A DNA stretch of 64,000 nucleotides from positions 2,147,191-2,211,190 of the forward strand of contig CM040443.1 of NCBI GenBank assembly GCA_022749755.1, given 5' to 3'. Below are positions 24,761 to 38,600 of this stretch, in pieces (position 1 is the first letter of the stretch; every line of letters begins with the position of its first letter). The notes beneath the pieces are model-generated. The model was given only the letters and a program-made list of their open reading frames with translations, made no database searches and was not told the DNA's origin. This stretch comes from Azadirachta indica. Its lineage: Eukaryota; Streptophyta; Magnoliopsida; Sapindales; Meliaceae. A program made the position numbers and the translations under genes.

Positions 24761-25479
24761 AGTTTACTAAGGTTGAATATTTTAATCGTTCACGTACATA
24801 TATACATAGATACATGCACACATACACACTGTTGATATCAACTAGTAAAATTTGTTTATAAACGAAGAGAAGACCCCATTTCCTTTTCTTTATTTTTGTT
24901 TTATTTAAAATTTTTCATTTTCTTTCTAATATTCTATAAATATTCTTAACCCATTTTTCTCACAAAATAATTATTTACATTTCTTTCTACTTATTGTTAA
25001 TACTTAATTTGAATAAAAATTTAGTATTTTTTTCAACAATTAGAAGAATATATAGAAATATCTAAATAAGTTGGACCTACATAAATCTTTTATGATAAAA
25101 ACAAGAATAATAAATTATAATATATGAATAAAATTTATTATTGTATTAATAATAAATCATATTTAAAAATTGATATTATTGTGTAAATAATATAAATTTT
25201 TTTAATATATATTAAATAAAATATTATACATGTTTTCTTTAAAAAATTTTATGATCAATACATACTAAATGATTACCAAAAAATTTTAAAGAAAAAAAAA
25301 AAGTCACGGTCATTTTAATATATAATTTTATCCAAATTTATTATGACATTTTAATTTAAATAAATAATATTTTTATTACAAATTTTTTAAAAAAAATAAT
25401 AAAATAAAACGAATATTTTTAAGTTTAACACTTTACTGTCATGCATGTTTAGTGAAGATGACTGTGTATTATCTTGTAA
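24761..25479. other. AT-rich spacer between duplication copies
   Basis: No gene or recognisable element. Short CATA/CACA-rich tract near 24795-24828. Confidence 0.5.
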
Positions 25480-25709
25480 AAAATAAGTGAGTGAGTAGTA
25501 CCGTCAATAACAAGGTCAATGTATATACTCTGATGCTCAAACCAACCTCTAATAAAAAAAAATACTCACTAGTAGTCTACCGTAGAGAGGAAAAGGAGAG
25601 AATAAGAGATAACAAGTTTAAGTCAATTTAGGATTATTGTAAATTCTATAATATATTTTTACTGTGTCAAACCAATAATCATGTATATAATAGAAAATAA
25701 ATTAAGGAT

Positions 25710-27559
25710 GTGTTTGGTTAAAAGAATTGATGGGAAATGAAAAGGAATAATGAAGGGAGAGTGAGGATTAACATGTTTGGTCGACTAAATTAGGGCGTAA
25801 TAAGGATGCCCAAGGGCGAGGAACATCATGATTCCAACCGTGACAATATTTTAATTTTTCATTTTATCCCCTTCTTTATATGTTTCATTGTAATTTTATT
25901 TTAAATTAATTATTTTAACTTATTATTTTTAATTAATTATCATATTATTTTAATTATTTATGAAATTAATTTTATAATATTATTTAAAAATTAAAGTTTT
26001 ATTATTTAAATAATTTTTTTTTAAAAAAAATGATTTGTAAAATATTATTGTAATATTGATTTTAGTTTCTAAATTTAACATCACCTTATCATAAATTTAT
26101 TTCTTAAAAATTTTTTAATTATGAGTGTAATATTTATTTTTATTTTTATTTATACATTTAAGGTGAGTTTGGCAATGCTACTAAGTAGTCTATAAGTGCT
26201 AATTAGCGCTTGTAAAGTGCTAAATCATGTATTTGACAAATTTTGATAAAAGTGTTTATTAAAAAGATATTTAGCAGTTGAAGTGATTATTTACTTAGCA
26301 AAAATTTAGTGTTTTCTCAAATTAGCACTTTAAGTGCTTAAGAGGGTAACATTTGTATAGTTAATGAAAATTTTATTTTTTCAAAATATCCGTAAACAAA
26401 TTTAAAAAATTACATTTCTCAAATATTTGATTTTTTTGGGTTAAATAGATTTTAATTTAGATAATTATATATATGAATATATGATGAATTATATTAGATA
26501 TTTGGAGATATATTATTTGTTATATTTTTTTTTTTTCTTTTCAAATGAATAAATTATTAAAATTGATATATTATTTGTGTTCATGATATTTATAATTTTA
26601 TTTAATTTTAATGTATAATAGATAATTAATATTATTAAGATTGTAGCTATTTTTATAATAAAAAATATTATTTTTTATTTTTTAGATTATTGAAGCTGTA
26701 AATTATTTTCATAACAAATTTCTTATTCACTTTTTTAGAAATTTTATAAAACAAAAATATTATATACATATGTAATATTTGTTTTTTTATTGAAAATATC
26801 GCTATATGGATATATTACTTATTTTAATATATGTCTATTTTATTAATTTGTCAATACAAAATTACCTTTTTAGTTACATCTCCAAATATCTAATTTAACA
26901 CTAATAAGTATTTTTATAGATTATTAACCAAACTCTTAAATGCTTTTCAAAAACTGCTAAAAGAAAAGGTGATAAAAAATTATTTTAATACTTATTCTTT
27001 AACACTGCCGAACTAATCTTCAATATAATCTTATTATTATTATTATATTTATTATTTTTTAGTCCATTAAGTTTATTATATACTATCTTTTCATATATTT
27101 ATTTTTTACAGTAATTTATTTATATTTTATGCTCATTGTATATATATCTAGTTATATTTATTTGATAATTGTAATTTTAGTTTGTGATATATAATCATCT
27201 ACTAAAGATAACTATAATTTTATGGTTAAAATTAAATACATTATTATTGTAAATATTTTTGGAATAATGTTACTATTTTTATTTTAATTTATGATATGAA
27301 ATATATTGATTTTTAAAACTAAAATTTTAAGAATAAATTAATTATATTCTAAAATAAAATTAATAGGTAATTCAAATTTTATTAAATAATATAACTAATT
27401 TCTAAATAAAGAGTTTTTGTCCAAAAGAAATATAATGAATTTCTTTCCCTTAACAATTCCTTGTTCCAACCAAATAAAAAAGAATACTATTTCTTTCTCC
27501 ATTCCTTTCCCATCCCCATTTCCTTTCCTCATTTCTTTCTATTCCTCCAACTAAACACC
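25710..27559. mobile_element. MITE-like element (copy B), interrupted
   Basis: The left terminus TGTTTGGTTAAAAGAATTGA and the reverse complement of the right terminus GTGTTTAGTTGGAGGAAT match the ends of the copy-A element at 22503-23092. It is split by the inserted element at 26164-27016. Confidence 0.55.
26164..27016. mobile_element. Second MITE-like element nested in copy B
   Basis: The left end GAGTTTGGCAATGCT and the reverse complement of the right end TAGTTCGGCAGTGTT form an inverted repeat. Further in, both arms carry AGCACTT/AAGTGCT-like blocks. It is about 850 bp and non-coding. It is absent at the matching place in copy A. Confidence 0.5.
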
Positions 27560-28960
27560 CGCTTGTTTGGTAAATGTCATTTTCAAAAGTATTGAGAGTT
27601 TTGAAAATAATTTCTATCTCATAAATTTTATTATTAGAATATTTTACTTATGTAAATACCCAAAAATATATAATTTTGATTAAGTTTTTGTCCTTATTTA
27701 TTTTATAAATATAATAACTTAAAATAATTTATAAAAAATAATTTTTTAATATTTTTCAAAAAATGAAAAGTAAAATAAAGAAGTAGAAAAGTAATTAAAA
27801 GAAAAAATTGTTTACGTTTTAACAATTTTTTTAATGAAAGTTATCATTTAATAATTATTTTAAAATTAATTTTAAATTTTATAATTTGAATCTGATACGT
27901 TTGATATTATATGTAAAGATAAAACAGTTTTAAAAAATCAAATTTTAAAAAATATTTTTTTTTCTTTTTAAAATTTATTGTAAAATGAATTCATTATGTT
28001 ATAAGTAATTTTTAAAAAATTATCAAATATTTAAAAATAATTTTTAACTATTTAAAATTATTTTTACATTTTTCAATACCAATCACAGTCTTCTTTTTAT
28101 TTTTCATCATATATTAACAGAAAGTATATGCTCCTATCCCCGAAGAGCAGCTCAATTCAAGCACCCTTCCTCGCGTGTGTTAACCATCTGTTGGAAGCTG
28201 TGAACACGTGCCAGACGTGGGGCCAGCCTCACTCCTCTGAATTAGGGTTATAAGTAAGAATATTATCTTTATATATTAAATCTCTTGAATAATTAGGTGT
28301 AATTTTCAATAATCTTCAAAATATAAAAAATCTCATTTTATTCAGAAAGATCAAACATTGTACATGTAATATTTAATATTTTTTTTAAAAAAAAAAGAGG
28401 GCAAAACAATTAATTTACTTAATTTTTGTGAAATGTCCTTGAAAATTAAATAATCAAATTAATTTGGCCTTTTATCTAAAAGTAACTATATTCTAAAAGT
28501 TAAAATAAAAGTAATGTTTCTAATTTGATATTCGTATACTAAGGAAATATGTCTAGTACCATTTCTTGAAAACTATATTCTAAAAATAAAAATTATAAAA
28601 TTCATTTAATAAAAATAAAAAAATAGTTATCGTTTGAGTACAAAAATTAATTTGATCAATCTTAATTGCTCAAGAAATACATAAAGCGAAGTTGTATTTT
28701 TTATTTTTTAAACTTTAACTTAGTTCTAATAATGTTTAATCTACCAAATTTAGAAACATATATATGCCATCTAGCTTTGAACACAATCCTTTTATGAGGA
28801 GAAGTGTGTACGGAGTTTCTTTCTTTCTATATGTGAAAATACTCTAAAACTTTAACTATCATATATAAACTTTAAGTAAATACCTCATATAAATATTAAT
28901 AGATTGTAAAAATTATAATATTTAAATAAATAATTTACATATATTTATTTATTTATTTAT

Positions 28961-29394
28961 ATAAAAGATTAAAATATACAACCTTCATAAACTTCATTTA
29001 TATTGACAGTTTGATGACTAACGAAAACTCAATAATGATAACGATAACAATAAAAGTATCATTATTGATTACAATTACATAAATTTATTATTTATTTTAC
29101 TTTTTAAATAAAATAATAACAATTATTCCACTTAAAATTTTAACACTGTCTTATCATAATAAATTTATAAAATTTTTTAATTTTTAAATAAAAATCGAGC
29201 TATTAGAGTTTATTTGTAAATATTGAAAATTTTAAAAATTAAGTATATCCTATTAACAATAGAATCGATTCTAAGTTAAAGAAGTGATCACATTTGAATG
29301 ATTCACAACCCATATGATTGCTCATACTGAAACTTATAAAAGGCCAATTATTGTTCTAGATTGTAAAATAATCCACTTATGCTGTTTTGTAAAA
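28961..29394. other. AT-rich spacer, no gene seen
   Basis: AT-rich DNA between block B and the partial third block. Nothing recognisable. Confidence 0.5.
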
Positions 29395-29960
29395 ATAATT
29401 AGTTTTAAAAGAATCAGTTTACTATTTAATAAATTTTATTTTTAAAAGTGATATAAATTTCAAAATAATTTTGTGCGTTTATTTTATTATTAAAATATAC
29501 ATAATAAATAGAAATGAATAATATTTAATTTAAGTATATATTTATATATATATACCCACATGATACCTTAAAATAATCAATAGTAAAAAATACAAAATTT
29601 TTCATTATATTATCAAAAAATAAAAAGTAATAAGTAATAAAAAGAAACAAAATATTTTGAGTTTAACAATTTGATTTCCTAATTAAATTTGAAATGTAAT
29701 AATTATTTTATAATTAATTTTGAGTTTTTATAAGTTTAAATAAATATATTTGGTATTATATTATTACAAATAAAACTGTTTTTTAAAAATTAGATTTAAA
29801 AAAGCAACTGTTTTTTTTTTTTTACTTTTCAAAATTTGTTGTAAAATGAAGTAATTTTGTCTAGAAGTGATTATGAAAAATTTTATCAAATACCTAAAAT
29901 AACTTTTAATTATTCAAAATCATATTTACTTTTCCAACAACAATCTTAAATGAGCTCATA
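29395..29960. repeat. Partial third copy (C) of the duplicated block
   Basis: Matches the middle of copies A (about 23110-23650) and B (about 27590-28090) in order. Shared landmarks include 'aattaattttgagttttta', 'tttcaaaatttgttgtaaaatga' and 'acttttccaacaacaatc'. It lacks the MITE, the start segment and the G-box core. Confidence 0.5.
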
Positions 29961-30464
29961 GTTTTCTTTCGAAGATTCAAGACATTAAATCCCCCATGTA
30001 GGACTTTGGATAACTCTTTTTTTGTTTATTCCAACTCATAAAAAATGAGCAATTATCCCGACTCATCAAAAATAAACATTTTCTAATTTTAAAAATTTCT
30101 AAGAATTTTTTTGGCATCAGTTTATTTTATAATTGCAAATAATCATGTAAATGAGATTTTAATTCCTTTGTTTGATCTAGAAAAGAACGAAAAAAACATA
30201 ATTTTCCTTTCCAACGGTTAAGCATTTAGATTAAGATACGTTTTAGTCATGAATGATAACCATAAAGTATTATAACATATTATAAGATGATTCTCATCAT
30301 AGTTCTCCCAACGCAAAAAACAGATGGAATTTTAGGATTACTCCTTGAAGCATTAACTTTTATATATATATCTCTGCCAGTTTATCTAAACCATACTCTA
30401 TTGTCATAAGATAATATACATTTACTAACAAATCCGCTTGAGAACGTAGAGTACATAATTATAA
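29961..30464. other. Spacer, no gene seen
   Basis: AT-rich spacer with a TA microsatellite near 30361-30371. No coding frame. Confidence 0.5.
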
Positions 30465-31005
30465 TTACGTGTCATAATTCGGGTTAGCATGTTGTATTTA
30501 TGTTATACCAAATAAATAAAAAAATAATAATAAATAACTAACCCGAACTTGACTCATTTAATAATCGTGTCAAACATTAAATCCTAGTTTAGCTCATTTA
30601 TTTAATGAATTATCCCTTCAATAATCGTGTTATCCATTTAACATAGTTTTTTAATATATTTTAATATATATTATAAAATATTTACAATATTAGTTATACA
30701 AATATTAATAAATTTTATTCTAAATAATATTAAATACTTTGTAAATATTAAAAATATAATTAAGCACTTTTGAAATATCGAAAATATAAAATAAATATAT
30801 TAAATTATAATTAAATTAATATAAAATTATTATTTAATTAGTAATTATATTAAATTATTTAATATCATAAATAGATTCATGCATGAAAACCTTCAAACTC
30901 AAACACGTTCTAATTATTAATCATGCCAAATCATTATTACTATTTATTAATCATGTTATTTTAAATTAACCAAACCTGCCAACTTCGTGTCATATTTTGT
31001 CATTT
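30465..31005. repeat. TE-like dispersed repeat ('cgggtta...taatcgtgtc' family)
   Basis: Contains 'attcgggttagcatgttg', two 'aataatcgtgt' blocks and 'ctgccaacttcgtgtcat'. This composition is the same as inside the hAT-like element at 13196-13622. Boundaries are not clear. Confidence 0.35.
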
Positions 31006-32668
31006 AAGAAAGTTGGAAACATTGATCACAAGAGTTTGAATTCAAAAAAATTGGATGGACATGATAGGGTGTGCCCCTCCCTTTCACTTTCATATTGAAG
31101 TTAGTTTATTAGAAATAACTTGCGTCCCATATTTAGTTAAATTTTCAAGGATTCACTCTAAACTGAAGTGCGAAATCCTTTATATTTCCTATCTTTTCCT
31201 TTTTAAAAAGACAATTCAATTATTCTCCTTTCATTTATAATTTCTAAACAAGAAGGTATTCTTGATACTAATCGAATTCGGAATTAAGTCTCTTAAAACT
31301 AAGATTCAGTTAGGTTAAAATTAAAAAAAAAAAAGATAAAGAAACAATAACTTAATCTGGATCTTTTTGTCTTTGTATGCATAGAAAATAGTCTTACACC
31401 TCATGAAATAGGGTTTTTTTTAATTTTATTTAGGATTCATCATCCCCACAAAATGAATTGAGCATATGAATAGATAAGAGTTAGTGCGAAATAGAAGATA
31501 TCGGTTTGATTAGATGTGGCTATCCAAATCTCCTTAACCAATAATTCAATTTCATATAGATTGGATTTTCTTTGACCCTCTTTTTAAACTATTTTCTCTT
31601 TGGTTTTAATGAATAATTTAGACAGGAAATCATACATCTTATTCATTTATTTTTCTAGTTTTCATATTTGGAAAAGATTTAAGATTCTTGAATCTCAAGC
31701 ACAAGCAACAGAAACTATGAATAAATTGAAAAAATGCTTACATACATGGATTTCTATCCTTCTTGTTTCATTGATAGCGTTCTTTTGCTTGTTTTTGTTT
31801 TTTTTTTGAAAAAAGATTTGTGAGCCTTTGCCTTATAATCTTATGTATGAGGTTAGCAAATCCTGTTTCAGGTCATATTGCTCGGTATCAAAGCCCACAG
31901 ATCTTTGATCTAGCCCATGTTTGCCTATCCACCAAGCAAGCAAACAAACGAACAACCCAGAATCCTTTTTATCTCCGACGTATTTCTATATTTATTTCAC
32001 ATTGACAATGAAATTTTTAAATGTTCTCTATACGTATTGTTTCATATTTACCATGAAATTTTAGAAGATATTCCTGTAAAATAATTTTATGTATGTATGT
32101 TGAATTTTCTAAAATTTGCCTTCTGTAGCCCCTAATAACTGTTAGTGCTAACAGCATCCATCACTTTCTCAAATTTTATAGGTTATAATTCCCTTAATAA
32201 AGTAAAAATGCACAATCTAAATGTTCATCACGAACGCAAAATTTCCTACTCAAAATTTATAAAATAAGAAAATACAAAAAAAAAAAATTACAATCGGAAT
32301 ATTCGACCTCAGATTCCATAATGTTTAAGCTTTAATTGTTTCTTCTTACACATTTTCTTAAAACAATATTTTCAATATATATATATATATATGTATGAAT
32401 TATATAAATTATCATCACATAAACAGACTGAGGAATAATATAACATAAAAGCAGTGATTCTAGGCCCAAACACTGGATGTCTAGATAGTATATACATGAT
32501 TGATAAATAAAGCAAATTTGAATAAGTATCTATCCAAACTCCTGGTAAAGCAACAAAAAGAAACCCAGAATATGCAAGCATGGATGCATATAAGAAACAG
32601 AAATAAAAAAATCTTAGCCAGCGGTTGGAAGAAACTTGGTCAAAATAAGGACCGAACAAGACCGTTTT
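31006..32668. other. Spacer downstream of the UBX gene
   Basis: Contains a possible retroelement primer-site remnant, 'cggtatcaaagccc' at about 31881-31894, resembling the tRNA-Met-type site TGGTATCAGAGC, but no coding domain next to it. There is an AT microsatellite at 32376-32391. Part of 32400-32668 may be the 3' UTR of the UBX gene. Confidence 0.35.
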
Positions 32669-35600
32669 TCATCCCCAAGTAACCGAGATCATAGAGTTGG
32701 CAAGCCCCGATTCCTCGAAGGTCAATTTGCTATCGTAATCCAGAGACTTTGAGGCCCCCGGGATAGCGTGTGTCAAGCGAAATGGCTTTGTCTCAGCTGC
32801 CTCTAGTTGGGAGTAGCAGAAAGACCATAGCAGCTGCAAATACCGACTATCAGCAGGCTAATTCATATCGTACTTGTTTAAGTATCCAAGCAAAAACAGA
32901 ACAGCGAAATTCAAACTCGTAGAATATCCCTATATATTTTGCCATGCAACACCATAAACAATTAACATTCAAACCTTCATGTGTAATTAACAACCAATAT
33001 ATCAAATATTTAAAGTGTGTACCTGCAAACAGATTTTATGAAGTGTAGATAAAAATAATATGTGGATCTTGTCAAACTTTTGTGATTGATTAACACATTC
33101 AAACATTTGCAAAAGAACAATGTATCCTCTATGGAATGACCAATGTACCCATCTACAATATAAAATATTAACAGCAGAAACTGCAAAAAGAGTACAGTCG
33201 ACACTAAGTTTGCAAAAGAGGGTCAGAGAGTTAAAAAATCCAAGCAGTGGGGGCCACTTGTCATTTGCCTATACCAAAATATGTTCAGCATTATGTTGAA
33301 TTTACAAGTATGTTTCAGGACTGCATTGGATTAGATTGTATATATACAGTGGTCTTTTGTTCATTTTCGTATTGAACCGGACTAAATTATGATAATGAAA
33401 ATTTAAAATTTCACTAGTTAATCTAAATAAAATTAAGTTAAAAGAAAATTAAATGATATTTGACTTACTAAATGAAAATTTAACAAATATGATATTAAAT
33501 ACACTAAATTGAATTATTAATTAATAAATTAATTGTTAATATTTAAATATGTTATTTATGACAACAAATTAATAAATAATATACATAAAGTTAGTTGTAA
33601 GCAATTATTTATCGCAATATTCGTATTTTTATTGCATTAATAGCTAATAAATTTCATACAAACTATCAATTCAAACTAATATTTAAACATTTCACTATGA
33701 ATTTGTCAGTAATACTTTTACTTTAATTGATTATTTTTACTATCAGTTCTAATAGGTAAACTACTTTGTTAAAAAGTCAATTTACTGTTAATTACTAATT
33801 TAAATTAATTATTCAATAATTTAAATGTTAATAACTGAATAAAATATAATACTGCTTAAATTTTAATCATTTAATATTATTAATAGTTATAATGTTTATA
33901 ACGGTATAATTAAGACATGATTCTATAAATAAGCTTTTCTGGACTAATAACTTAATTTTGAAGGAGAAATATAAAATGTTAAGTTTAAGAAACTTTAAAG
34001 ATTTTAATTAATTTATTTCATAAATTAATTGGTAAATAATTAATTCATTTAAAATTTTAATTTCTTTAACCATATTAAAGTACACAGAGCTGTATTAGTC
34101 TGGTCCCAAGTTGTCCCATGAATTTGGGACAAAAACTTATCAATAGACAGATATTCCCAGGTCAAGTAGCAGACCCGAAATAATATTTCCAACATTATTG
34201 AGCATTATATATCAAGGGGATGCATATCCAAATGAATAATCAAAATACGCACAAAAAACAATTCACGCAAAAGCAAATTTGAACTTTCAAACTATCCTAA
34301 CCTGTATCGGGTCTTTACGCAAGAAATTTCGCTGCATCCTGCGACCATCAGGGAGACGAACTCCAACCCTGCAAAGGAGGTTCCTATCACCCTTGGGTTC
34401 TTCAGGAAGTGGTGGATATGCAGGTTTCTGAGGGGTGCTTGTGTTGTCCTCTTTGTCACCGGTGGTTGCACCTGTATCACTGGGAGTCAACCCACTAGAT
34501 TCCTTAATGTTTTCCATGGAAGCTGCCAGTGCTTGCTGCAATTCCTCACTCTCAACATCGGTTTTATCTGGGGACACTAGGGCAAGTAAACTCAAATTTG
34601 TGTTGCCAAACATAATACAACATTATTCTAACGCAATTATCAACATGTATTTTATATCCTGAGAGATTGAAAATTATCTAAAACCTATTTTTGTTCATGC
34701 CAACAAAGACCAAACTGTTATAAGTCAATTTTCTGTTTTTTTTTTAATTCTTTATCTTACACCCCACACACAAGTATGAAATTGAAAAATTGCCTCTCCA
34801 AGGTTGGTGTGAGGGGAATCGACAAAACCAACTCAGTTATACCCTTAGGAACACATAATGTTGAGTTAATCTAATATTTCTCCTTGCACACATAGCAATC
34901 CAGAAACTACGTAGCAGGCTTTGCATAATAAATTGCAGCAATAACCGAAAACTACGAATTTTTGCAGTGAAATTATAGTAGTCGAATAAATCGACCTTCC
35001 ACCAGTTGATATTATGCACAATAAAATGTAACGGTAACATGGCAGAAGAACAAGAGGATCATATTTTACCTTTAATTTTTTGTTGAGGAGTCGTAGAACT
35101 TCCTCTGGGGCGTTTATGAGACAAAGTTGCATGTTGATCCCTTGGGCCACCATCCATGAACGTTACTAGATCCTAAAATTGCAGACATGTATTCTAGTGT
35201 CAGCAAGGCAATACATTCAGAGTCATCATTGAGAACAACAATAATAAACTCAACATTAACTTGTCCTTTGTTCCAATGTTATTTAACATTTTTTAATTTG
35301 CTATAGAGATGCAACAAAATACATGGTTGGTATGTACCTCTAGCAAATTCTCTGGTTGAACCATTCCACACCATGAACGCATTTTCTGACCTGTGATTGG
35401 ATCAATGACAAGCACTACAGGAATAGAATCCAATTTATAATAGGTGCAAACTTTTCTTCCCTCACTTGTATCATCATAAACCTAAAGCCAAAATCCAAAA
35501 TCAGTTGTATGAAGAAGATGGTAATACAGAATTGGCATCCATTGAAACAGTACTAAAACTGGGATGACCAGGTATAGTAGGAAGTCATTTGTTGCAGATA

Positions 35601-38600
35601 TATTTTCATTAACTTGCTATAACTTTGTACAAACAATGTCTTCTAGGTTTCTAGATGTCTTAGATGTCTAAAGAAATTTATGATCGGGAAAACAATTAGG
35701 ATTTCAGCAAAGATAGATTTATATATCATAGTGAACTAGATGAAAATGTAGAACCACGTAGTGTGTCACTTGGCCATACACAAGTATATGAAATATAACA
35801 GGTGTGATTTTGAAGTACACGGCTTCAATTGCATGAATTTTAGATTAAGGTTATTAGTTTTAAACCATAAGGACCAAGAAAAGTAAATCAGTGAGAAAAA
35901 AGTACAAGCAAAAAAATTAAATAAACTTTAGAAATGAGAGAAATATGACAAAACAACTAGAAGAATCACAAATGTACGCTCTTCTTCAACAGTTTAATAA
36001 TAACTTAAAATCTCAAATCTGAACTCCAGTGACTATTAAAGCCTATTTCTAAACTAGAAAACAAAAAATTTTGGGGACTGGCTAATATGTTACAACAATT
36101 AACATAAAACTTGAAACCTTGTCCATAAAACTTGAAAACTTAACAATAAAGTTGAAATCTGAACTTCAACCACAGAGTCAAAAGTTGAAATATCTAACGT
36201 AAAATTGGAAACGTCTAACACAAAAATTGAAATCTCAGCTAGAAGGTAGTGAATACCAATATCGTTTACTGAAAGAGGTCAAACTAATCAAATAAGGATA
36301 ACCTCCATTTAGACTCCATTAATGACTCATGTTTCTTAACTACAGTTGGAAAAATAATAGTAATAATAATAATAATGCCAGATAACCCCAAAGATAAGGA
36401 TTACCAGCTGGAAAACGTTGGAAAATTTTGCTAAACCACAAATTCTTCTTCGCTGTTAAGTGGACCAGAGTCTTCATATTTTGCTTCCAGAGGAGATTTC
36501 TTGTCCACTGATACCATAGATTCCACAATATTATTACAAAGGACATGAACCTATTAGCCATACAGTCAATAAACCTAACTTTAATATTTCCTTCCTAAGA
36601 CTAATAGCTCCAATATTTCCTCCCCACAATGGTTAATTCAAAGCAAACTTTAGTTAACTCTCACACTAGATGCCTCCAAAATTTGCCTTCAGATAATCCA
36701 ATTTTTTGGCATTACACGGACAAATTTATGCACTAACCAAACTAGCAGTCAATCAGATGATCGATGGCAGCAAAGACCCAGAAAGAACTGATCAAGAACT
36801 TATTGCACCAAACTCTAAAAGAAATTACAATATCAGGTTAAGATGACAGCAAATAAATTCATGCAGCAGTAACATTTTCTTTATTCTTTTCGGTAAGGGG
36901 AGGGGGGAACCAAAAACGTAATAAACACCATGCTATGCAATCTATTTGTAAGAAGATGCCAATTGTAAACTATAACATGGGAAAAGTAAGGCTGGAGAAT
37001 GCATATAACTACACAGCAATTATCAAAGGGTTGAGAGTTTACCATCTATAGATAGAGTTACAAGAACTTGTAGCACTCTGCTGAGGGAACCCAATTCATA
37101 CAAAGATAGAAGAGTACTTAAAGACATAAAAGACTAAAAACTTATACTAACCTGCCAGAAGATAAAGTTAGTACTAATAGTTTGGGAAACGGCTTCATTT
37201 GCCCATGTATCCCTATTAAGCTTCATACAGCAATATATATAACATGAATTAGGACCTTTGGTTAAAAAAAAAATAGATTAAATCAAGGAAGCCAAGAGAA
37301 AGAGAGCATTACCATATGAGAACTAAACTCCTTTGTAGATTGCAAGTTCACAAGAAGCCATTTGTCCTGAATAGATGCAGCATCTTTTGCCTGGATTAAT
37401 GCAAGTATTTAAATTAAAGTTTGGTTTAATAATAACAGCTAGATAAACACAAGAAACAGCATCAAGCATTCAGACAAATCAAGATTTAACACTGAGTCTT
37501 CAACACTTTAAGTATGTCAACATCAACTCTGTTATTTATCAAAAAGGGGGGAAAAATAAACCCTAAAATTTGTTGATGTTCCATCTGGGTGACAAAGATC
37601 TGGAAAAGCTTCTAATGTGAATTATATAACCAGCTTTCAAGCATGGGTTCGGATGACTTACAAACTCAAATGAGACTTGTTATGAACTTTCTAGTAGGGA
37701 AAAATCCCACCAGGTTTTTTGAAGCAAACCAAGGCTAATTGAAATAGCTAGAAATGAATCACAATTTTTTCTGTCCACAGAATATTAGCAGTTCAAATGT
37801 CCTAAAATTCCTAAAATTCCAAACAAGGCAGCAAACAAGTTAGCATGTGTCGTGAACAGCTTATAGAGCTGGGAGACAAAGAAAGGAGGGTTGGGTGAGG
37901 GCCTGATCAGTTGATTTTCATATGGGAACATAACAAATGATAAGCATGCTAAAAGCTGATGCAATTAGTATCATATAAATCCATCAACATTACATCGATT
38001 GTAGAAATTAAAATACAGAAAGGGAAAACCATTATAGGCCATTTCAGGAAAGATTTCTTAGATTCTTCAACATTACCCTAATCGTAGAAATGTAATTTTA
38101 TTTCCAAAACAAAAAAAGAAAAGATTATATTCGCAAAACTACCTACAAATACTTCTTAGCCAAAAGCAGCTAGCAGTTAATAATTGATATAATGGACTAC
38201 TGTGAACTGCACACTTGTAATCAGTTGATTTTCAAATAGAATAACACCTGTGTACCTCCAAACTGCACACTTGTAATCTTCAAAAAAATTTAAATAAAGT
38301 TATTTATAGTTTCTTATTTAACAAGAAACCAGAAGGGTAAAAGATGATAGTTTTATACTGTATAAAAAACATGGTAAGAGATGTTATGAAGGTACGCAGC
38401 TACCTTTTCAAATGAGCCATTGAACATCAGATGAAATGGAGGCCGGTATAAAGAAGCAAGATTGTCTCGTGAAGCTTCTGTTGTAGATGCAGCTCCTTGG
38501 TCAGATTCCCAAACCCCAGGACGTTTCGTTTCCTCGTCAAAATTACGGAATGCAATCAATGAACTTGGTTCATGATGTGGATATCCTGCCCGTGACCCTC

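Larger units (their letters stand above)
25480..28960. repeat. Tandem-duplication block, copy B
   Basis: Colinear with 22290-24760. It is longer mainly because a second MITE (26164-27016) has inserted in the resident MITE. The conserved core is at about 28127-28260, with CACGTG at 28205-28210. It ends in a TTTA-type microsatellite (about 28930-28965). Confidence 0.65.

Noticed and set aside
31820..32005. Possible retrotransposon leader with primer-binding site.
   Set aside because: Only a short imperfect match to a tRNA-Met-type site, with no LTR end directly before it and no gag after it. Noted in the spacer entry, not called as an element.
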